In this document: positions 59,206 through 64,000 of the stretch, in pieces | Position numbering within the stretch: position 1 is the stretch's first letter | Layout of the letters: each line of letters begins with the position of its first letter | NCBI GenBank assembly: GCA_000471045.1 | Contig: KI301992.1 | Location: forward strand, 1,202,069 to 1,266,068 | Source: an actinobacterium LLX17 | GTDB lineage: Bacteria > Actinomycetota > Actinomycetes > Propionibacteriales > Nocardioidaceae | Length of the DNA stretch: 64,000 nucleotides | Direction of reading: 5' to 3' | Notes under the pieces: model-generated | The model's input: only the letters and a program-made list of their open reading frames with translations | Databases searched by the model: none | What the model was told of the DNA's origin: nothing | Position numbers and translations under genes: made by a program

Positions 59206-60249
59206 ATGCCCACGCGCGCGACCGAGATCGAGGCCGGCGGACGCTCCGTGCGCGTCTCCAGCCCTGATCGGGTGGTCTTCGAGGCCACGGACGACACGCC
59301 GGAGTTCACCAAGCTCGAGGTCGTCCAGTACGTCGTGGCGGTGGAGGACGGCATCATGCGCGCCCTGCGTGACCGGCCCACGGCCCTCGAGCGCTGGCCG
59401 AAGGGCGTCCGCGAGGGGATGCGCCTGACCACGGGCGACAAGCCCGGCGGTGACGCGTTCTACAGCAAGCGAGTGCCGAAGGGGGCTCCGTCGTACCTGG
59501 GCACCGTGCAGGTGCACTTCCCCACCGGGCGCACGGCGGTGGAGATCTGCCCGGGCGAGATCGCCGACCTGGCCTGGGCCGCGCACATGGGCGCGATCAC
59601 GTTCCATCCGTGGCCGATGCGGCGTGCTGACGTCGATCGACCGGACGAGCTGCGCATCGACCTCGACCCGCAGCCGGGCACCGACTTCCGCGACGCGGTG
59701 GCGGCCGCGCTGGAGGCGCGTGACCTCTTCGCCGAGCTGGGCATCCGCGCGTTCGTGAAGACCAGCGGCAACCGCGGCGTGCACGTGTTCGTGCGCATCG
59801 AGCCGCGGTGGACGGTGACGGCGGTGCGACACGCGGCGATCGCCTTCGGCCGGGCGCTGGAGCAGCGCGTCGACGGTGTGACCACGGCGTGGTGGAAGGA
59901 GGAGCGCGGCGAGAACATCTTCGTCGACTTCAACCAGAACGCCCGCGACCGCACGATCGCCAGCGCCTACAGCCTGCGACCCAAGCCCGGTGCTCCCGTG
60001 TCGTTCCCTGTCGCGTGGGAGCAGCTCGAGCAGGTCGACGATCCACGGCAGTTCAACCTGGGCACCGTGCCCGATCTGCTCGCCGAGCGTGGTGACGCGT
60101 GGGCGGAGATCGACGACGTCCACCACGACCTCACGCCGCTGCTCGACCTCTGGGCCGACAACCCGACCGAGATGCCCTATCCCCCGGACTACCCGAAGAT
60201 GCCGGGCGAGCCGAAGCGCGTGCAGCCGAGCAAGGCGCGGAAGGGCTAG
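59206..60249 (+). CDS. LigD-type polymerase/primase domain protein (Prim-PolC-like)
   Basis: 347 aa stand-alone archaeo-eukaryotic primase domain of the LigD PolDom kind: RVSSPDRVVFEA-type start, ELRIDLDPQPGTDF (catalytic Asp pair), KTSGNRGVHVFVRI, and NIFVDFNQNARDRTIAS AYSLRP. Such enzymes fill short gaps and prefer ribonucleotides. A LigC-type ligase is 2.5 kb away; in mycobacteria these two act together. TAGACT (59194-59199) is 6 nt before ATG 59206, a leaderless start. Confidence 0.92.
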   Translation: MPTRATEIEAGGRSVRVSSPDRVVFEATDDTPEFTKLEVVQYVVAVEDGIMRALRDRPTALERWPKGVREGMRLTTGDKPGGDAFYSKRVPKGAPSYLGTVQVHFPTGRTAVEICPGEIADLAWAAHMGAITFHPWPMRRADVDRPDELRIDLDPQPGTDFRDAVAAALEARDLFAELGIRAFVKTSGNRGVHVFVRIEPRWTVTAVRHAAIAFGRALEQRVDGVTTAWWKEERGENIFVDFNQNARDRTIASAYSLRPKPGAPVSFPVAWEQLEQVDDPRQFNLGTVPDLLAERGDAWAEIDDVHHDLTPLLDLWADNPTEMPYPPDYPKMPGEPKRVQPSKARKG

Positions 60250-60392
60250 CTGCGGAAGTGGTAGATCTCGCCGCAGGCGTCGCAGGAGCTGATGAGCCGG
60301 CCACCTACGGGAAGGGCGACGTGACCGTCGCAGGCGTCGGTGGTGCAGGCGAAGGAGTGGGGGTCGTCGGAGAAGGCAGGTACGGCGCTCAT
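60246..60392 (-). CDS. Small Cys-rich protein, possible zinc ribbon
   Basis: 48 aa: FACTTDACDG and SSCDACGEIYHF provide C-x4-C and C-x2-C pairs. The stop overlaps the end of the convergent polymerase gene. ATG 60392 is chosen as the first giving a compact product; no good ribosome-binding site is visible. Unknown function. Confidence 0.55.
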   Translation of the reverse strand: MSAVPAFSDDPHSFACTTDACDGHVALPVGGRLISSCDACGEIYHFRS

Positions 60393-60532
60393 GCGCGGGT
60401 CCGTCCAGTTGCAGTGAGCCGCGCCTGTTTCGCGACCACCCCACTGTGACCGCCATGGCGTCGAAACACAATCCACGACGACCGATCAGTGCGTCAGGAC
60501 AGGCGGACGTTGCGGATGAGCGCGACAGTGCG

Positions 60533-61849
60533 TCAGGCGATCCGGCGCCGCCGAACGAGGATGGCCAGGCCACCGGTCATGGTCGCCACCGCGGCAAGCA
60601 GCCACGCTGTCGTCGGCCCACCAACCGAGGGAAGGACACCGCGCGTGGTGGAGATCGGTGCCGCCATGCCCGGCGGCGTCACCGTCGGCGGCGTCACCAC
60701 GGGGGCGGGGAGAACGTCGATCAGAGCCGAGTCCGTCACACCGGTCGGCGTGTAAGTCGCGGTGATGCGGCGCGGTCCGGCGGTGCTGAACGTGACCGTC
60801 ATCCCGTCGATCACGTCGGTGGCGACGTCGGACGTGAGCACGACGTCGGCCGTGACGTCACCGAGGTCGGTGCCGCCGGCGGACTCGCCCGTGGTCGTGA
60901 AGGTGACCGACTCGCCCAGGTCCACCGTGTCGGCCGACGGGGTGAGGGTGATCTCGGCAACGGCCGTCACGACACGATTGATCGTCACGGTGGCCGTGGA
61001 GACCGAACCGTCGTTGTCGGTGAGGCTGTACGTCAGCTCGTCCGTGCCGACGAAGTCGTCGGTCGGGGTGTAGGTGAGCGTGCCGTCGGCGGCGAACACA
61101 GCGGTGCCGTGCGCCGGCGCCGTCACGATGGCGAGCGCTCCCCCACGGTCCGCCTCGGGAACCTCGGTCAGGTCATCCTGCATCGCCAGCTCGGCATCGG
61201 TCGGAACCTGCGAGGTGATGCTGCCGGAGTCCCACGTGGCGTCGTCGTTCGCGAGCACATCGATGTCGATCGTCGTCTCGGGGTCGGTCGAGGCCACGTC
61301 GTCACCCAGGACTGGCGGCGTGTTGACGTACAGGCCGACGATGCCGGAACCGGCATCTGTCGAGCACACGCCCGTCTGCGTGGCGTAGGTGAACGTCCAC
61401 CCGTCGAGCCGAGCCTCCAGGACGGTGCCGGCTGCTTCCGCCGGCACCGTGAAGTCGGTCCCGGAGCCCGGCGGCACGAAGACGCCAGGACCGGGCGGCG
61501 TGGTGAAGGTCGGCGGGTTGCTCGTGCCGGTCTGCGCTCCCAAGTGCACCGACACCGTGTTGTCGCGCATCTGCTGCCAGGAGTTGAGATAGGGGTTGTA
61601 GATCCCCATCGCCACAGAGACCGTGTCCCCGACCTGCACATCGTTGTCTCCGTCGTCGCTGACGGAGAAGGTGGTGTGCGTGAAATGGGTCGGGTCGCTC
61701 GCGATCCACCCACCTCCGACGCACTGCGCGGGGCTGTAGACGAAGCGCTCAGAGTCGACCGGCGGCGCGGCGCTGGCGGCCAAGCCGCTTGCGCCGATCA
61801 AGCCTGTGACGACGGCGATGGACATGACTGCATGGCGCGAACTGCGCAC
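60533..61849 (-). CDS. Secreted surface protein with bacterial Ig/cadherin-like repeats and C-terminal anchor
   Basis: 438 aa. Signal peptide (MSIAVVTGLIGASGLAASAA), an N-terminal beta domain with a Cys pair, then a tandem-Ig/cadherin-like module (DDFVGTDELTYSLTDNDGSV), another Ig-like domain (AVAEITLTPSADTVDLGESV), a Pro/Thr-rich spacer, and a terminal LPSVGG followed by a hydrophobic helix and RRRR. The last part resembles a sortase-type anchor with a non-canonical LPxxG. GTG 61849 is supported by GGAGGG upstream. TACGTT further upstream is a possible -10. Confidence 0.82.
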   Translation of the reverse strand: MRSSRHAVMSIAVVTGLIGASGLAASAAPPVDSERFVYSPAQCVGGGWIASDPTHFTHTTFSVSDDGDNDVQVGDTVSVAMGIYNPYLNSWQQMRDNTVSVHLGAQTGTSNPPTFTTPPGPGVFVPPGSGTDFTVPAEAAGTVLEARLDGWTFTYATQTGVCSTDAGSGIVGLYVNTPPVLGDDVASTDPETTIDIDVLANDDATWDSGSITSQVPTDAELAMQDDLTEVPEADRGGALAIVTAPAHGTAVFAADGTLTYTPTDDFVGTDELTYSLTDNDGSVSTATVTINRVVTAVAEITLTPSADTVDLGESVTFTTTGESAGGTDLGDVTADVVLTSDVATDVIDGMTVTFSTAGPRRITATYTPTGVTDSALIDVLPAPVVTPPTVTPPGMAAPISTTRGVLPSVGGPTTAWLLAAVATMTGGLAILVRRRRIA

Positions 61850-61993
61850 GACACCCTCCACGGTGTGATCCCCCTGCGAACCGCGACCCTCCCGCGGGGG
61901 CACAGCGTGCCGGTCGTGAACGTACCGCACCGCGGGGTCCTCCCGAGCACGCGCGCCCCGGGGTTCGTCTGGCGCCTCACGTACGCTGATCCT

Positions 61994-62776
61994 GTGGACC
62001 TGCCCAGCTCGCCTGCCGGGGACCTCGACGACGACGCCTTGATGCGCGTCGGCGACCTGAAGGCCCTGCGCGACGACTTCACGCACCTCATGCTGCGTCA
62101 CCGTTTCGGCATGGAGGAGGTCGTCACGAAGCTCTCGATCCTGCGCGACGAGTTCGCCCTCATGCACGCCTCGAACCCCATCGAGAACATCGTCTCGCGC
62201 CTCAAGTCGCCCGAGAGCCTGGCCGAGAAGCTGCGACGCAAGGGCGTCGAGCCGAGTCTCGAGGCGATCCGCAGCACCATCACCGACATCGCCGGCGTGC
62301 GGGTCACCTGCAGCTTCGTGTCCGACGTCTACCGGGTCTTCGACCTGCTGGCGGGCCAGCACGACATCACGGTGCTCGACGTGCGCGACTACATCGCCAC
62401 ACCGAAGCCGAACGGCTACCGCAGCCATCACGCACTCATCGAGGTGCCCGTCTACCTGTCCGACGGCGCGGTGCCCGTGGTCGTCGAGCTGCAGCTGCGG
62501 ACGATCGCGATGGACTTCTGGGCGAGTCTTGAGCACAAGATCCACTACAAGTACCGCGGCGCTGTGCCGGACGACCTGGCCGAACGGTTGTGCGACGCGG
62601 CCGACGCGGCCCACGAGCTCGACACCCGCATGGAGTCGCTGCACCAAGAGGTGCGTCACCTCGGTGGCGACCCCGTGGACGACCTGCCCGACGACGTCCG
62701 CGACGACCTCGGTCGCCCCGCGGACGCGGCGCCCGATGAGCTCATCGCGCGTCTGCAGCGCCTCGTGCGGGACTGA
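61994..62776 (+). CDS. Small alarmone synthetase (GTP pyrophosphokinase family)
   Basis: 260 aa, synthetase-only RelA/SpoT homologue (RelQ/RelP-like) making (p)ppGpp: PNGYRSHHALIEVPVYL, VVELQLRT and FWASLEHKIHYKYRG are the catalytic motifs, with no hydrolase, TGS or ACT domain. GTG 61994 follows TACGCT (61982-61987) by 6 nt, so it is probably leaderless and can respond quickly to initiation-level changes. The acidic C-terminal tail (DDLPDDVRDDLG) may govern oligomerisation. Confidence 0.92.
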   Translation: MDLPSSPAGDLDDDALMRVGDLKALRDDFTHLMLRHRFGMEEVVTKLSILRDEFALMHASNPIENIVSRLKSPESLAEKLRRKGVEPSLEAIRSTITDIAGVRVTCSFVSDVYRVFDLLAGQHDITVLDVRDYIATPKPNGYRSHHALIEVPVYLSDGAVPVVVELQLRTIAMDFWASLEHKIHYKYRGAVPDDLAERLCDAADAAHELDTRMESLHQEVRHLGGDPVDDLPDDVRDDLGRPADAAPDELIARLQRLVRD

Positions 62777-62792
62777 CCCCTGACCTTCCGGC

Positions 62793-63857
62793 TCAGGTCA
62801 GCACGTCCTGCAGGCGGTAGCCGACGACCTCCTCGAGCTGCGCGTACGTGCACGACGACGCCTCACGGTCGGGACGCCAGCGCTTGAACTGCGCCGTGTG
62901 GCGGAAGCGGGCGTCCTCCCCCGGTCCTTCCATGTGCTCGTAGCCGACCTCCAGCACCCGCTCTGGCGCCAGCGGCACGAACGACAGGTCCTTGCCCGAC
63001 GACCACCGGTTGGGCCCCATCTCCATCTCGCCCCACGGGTGGTCGGCGAGCGGCACCTCCAGCGGGGCCAGCTCGGCGACCAGCTCGGCACGGCGGGCAG
63101 CCGTGAACGACGCGCAGACTCCGACGTGGTGCAGCACGCCGGCCTCGGTGTACAGACCGAGCAGCATCGAGCCGAGCAAGGGTGCGGCATCCGTGGACGT
63201 CTTGTGCAGCCGGTAGCCGGCCACCACGACGTCGGCGGTTCGGGCGTGCTTGATCTTGAGCATCTTCCGCCCGTTCGGCGCGTACGCGCTGTCGAGGCGC
63301 TTGGCCATGACGCCGTCGAGACCGGCTCCCTCGAACTGCCCGAACCACTGCTCGGCCACCGCGGCGTCGCGAGTCGTGCGCGTCAGGTGCACAGGGGCGG
63401 CCGCGCCGCTGAGGGCGGACTCGAGCCGTTCGCGTCGCTCCCCCAAGGCGGTGTCGAGCAGGGACTCGTGACCGAGGGCCAGCAGGTCGAAGACGATGAG
63501 AGTCGCCGGCGTCTCCTCGGCCAGCATGGCCACCCGGGAGGCCGCGGGGTGCACGCGCTGGCTGAGGGTGTCGAAGTCGAGGCGGTCGCCCACGACCGTG
63601 ACGATCTCGGCGTCGACCACGCACCGCTCCGGGAGGTTCGCGCGGGCAGCCTCGACGACGTCCGGGAAGTAACGGGTCAGGGACTTGGTCGAGCGACTGG
63701 TCAGCTCGATCTCGTCACCGTCGCGGAACACCAGACAGCGGAAGCCGTCCCACTTCGGCTCGTAGAGGTACCCACCGTCGACCGCGTCAGCAGCGGGCAC
63801 GTTCGCGACGGACTTGGCGAGCATCGGCGACAGCGGCGGCATCACGGGCAGGTCCAC
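62793..63857 (-). CDS. ligC: ATP-dependent DNA ligase, LigC-like
   Basis: 354 aa: adenylation motif YEPKWDGFR (Lys nucleophile), then an ERCVVDAEIVT block, DGVMAKRLDSAY, KIKHARTADVVV and an OB-fold end. No nuclease or polymerase domain, so it is of the LigC size class. Together with the Prim-PolC-like gene it suggests a gap-filling repair route; no Ku gene is in the window. GTG 63857 has TAGGCT (63864-63869, minus) exactly 6 nt upstream. Confidence 0.93.
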   Translation of the reverse strand: MDLPVMPPLSPMLAKSVANVPAADAVDGGYLYEPKWDGFRCLVFRDGDEIELTSRSTKSLTRYFPDVVEAARANLPERCVVDAEIVTVVGDRLDFDTLSQRVHPAASRVAMLAEETPATLIVFDLLALGHESLLDTALGERRERLESALSGAAAPVHLTRTTRDAAVAEQWFGQFEGAGLDGVMAKRLDSAYAPNGRKMLKIKHARTADVVVAGYRLHKTSTDAAPLLGSMLLGLYTEAGVLHHVGVCASFTAARRAELVAELAPLEVPLADHPWGEMEMGPNRWSSGKDLSFVPLAPERVLEVGYEHMEGPGEDARFRHTAQFKRWRPDREASSCTYAQLEEVVGYRLQDVLT

Positions 63858-63939
63858 GGCGACAGCCTATGACCGGGAGTTTCCACAGGCCCGTGGATTC
63901 AGGGAGAACGCTGTCGGTGCCCGCGGCGAGGGTGGAGTC

Positions 63940-64000
63940 ATGTCCACGAACCTCGACCTCCTGGCCGCTCTGGCGCCCGCTGCGCAGGAGCGCGCGGCCG
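63940..64000 (+). CDS. N-terminal fragment of an unidentified protein (runs off the right edge)
   Basis: Twenty codons are visible from ATG 63940 (MSTNLDLLAALAPAAQERAA), preceded by GGGTGGAG. The fragment is too short to assign a family. Divergent from ligC. Confidence 0.5.
   Translation, partial: MSTNLDLLAALAPAAQERAA

Overview
The window is high-GC, gene-dense chromosome from an actinomycete. Mycothiol genes (mshC and a mycothiol-dependent formaldehyde dehydrogenase), a SufR-led suf operon, PAC2, DUF3099, DUF5703, a LigC/Prim-PolC pair and pervasive leaderless promoters all point to Actinomycetota. The gene set fits Nocardioidaceae (for example Aeromicrobium), but that family-level placement is inference. 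No ribosomal RNA, CRISPR array, prophage or classical insertion sequence was seen, and no stretch over about 220 bases lacks a gene.

Layout. 1-9,983: a gene fragment, B12-dependent methionine synthase, PAC2 protein, mshC, CorA, an SDR/UppP pair, an aldo-keto reductase with a small DUF5703 gene. 9,994-20,789: M20 peptidase, an orphan CoxG/CoxD/CoxE-like trio, a DevS-like histidine kinase, a large secreted metzincin with C-terminal repeats, and mycothiol-linked formaldehyde detoxification. 20,805-27,018: a four-gene osmoprotectant ABC operon, DksA-like and CBS-BON genes, tRNA-Leu(GAG) with terminator, DUF445. 27,099-34,974: zinc metallopeptidase, CPBP protein and HrpA helicase in one overlapping run, then a DUF559/AbiEi-like gene bracketed by two copies of a 49-nt palindrome, FKBP and an alcohol dehydrogenase. 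34,952-45,358: DUF952/MarR, a FadE23/FadE24-like acyl-CoA dehydrogenase pair, deformylase, acyltransferase, TrmH-type methyltransferase, YbhB, an ABC-NfeD-SPFH-BluB operon, SerB. 45,363-51,137: dodecin, DUF3099, a Cys-rich small protein, SURF1, an ABC-F protein with a leaderless mini-ORF in its leader, and a TPM-domain gene broken by an in-frame amber codon. 51,147-57,649: the complete suf operon (sufR-B-D-Rieske-C-S-U-T) with a SufR-type operator. 57,754-64,000: secreted proteins of unknown role, Prim-PolC, a small Cys-rich protein, a secreted bacterial-Ig/cadherin-like surface protein, a small alarmone synthetase, LigC and a gene fragment.

How the genes work together. The suf operon supplies Fe-S clusters. 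mshC builds mycothiol, which the formaldehyde dehydrogenase uses, and the adjacent metallo-beta-lactamase-fold hydrolase may process its product. BluB supplies the lower ligand of B12 that MetH needs. Prim-PolC and LigC form a DNA gap-repair set.

The strongest whole-window signal is regulatory: about twenty genes have a TAnnnT (or CAnnnT) box exactly 6 or 7 nt before the start codon, so they are predicted to be leaderless, often as divergent pairs sharing a very short promoter. The most unusual locus is 32,384-33,539, a single DUF559 gene inside near-identical inverted repeats with several hairpins.
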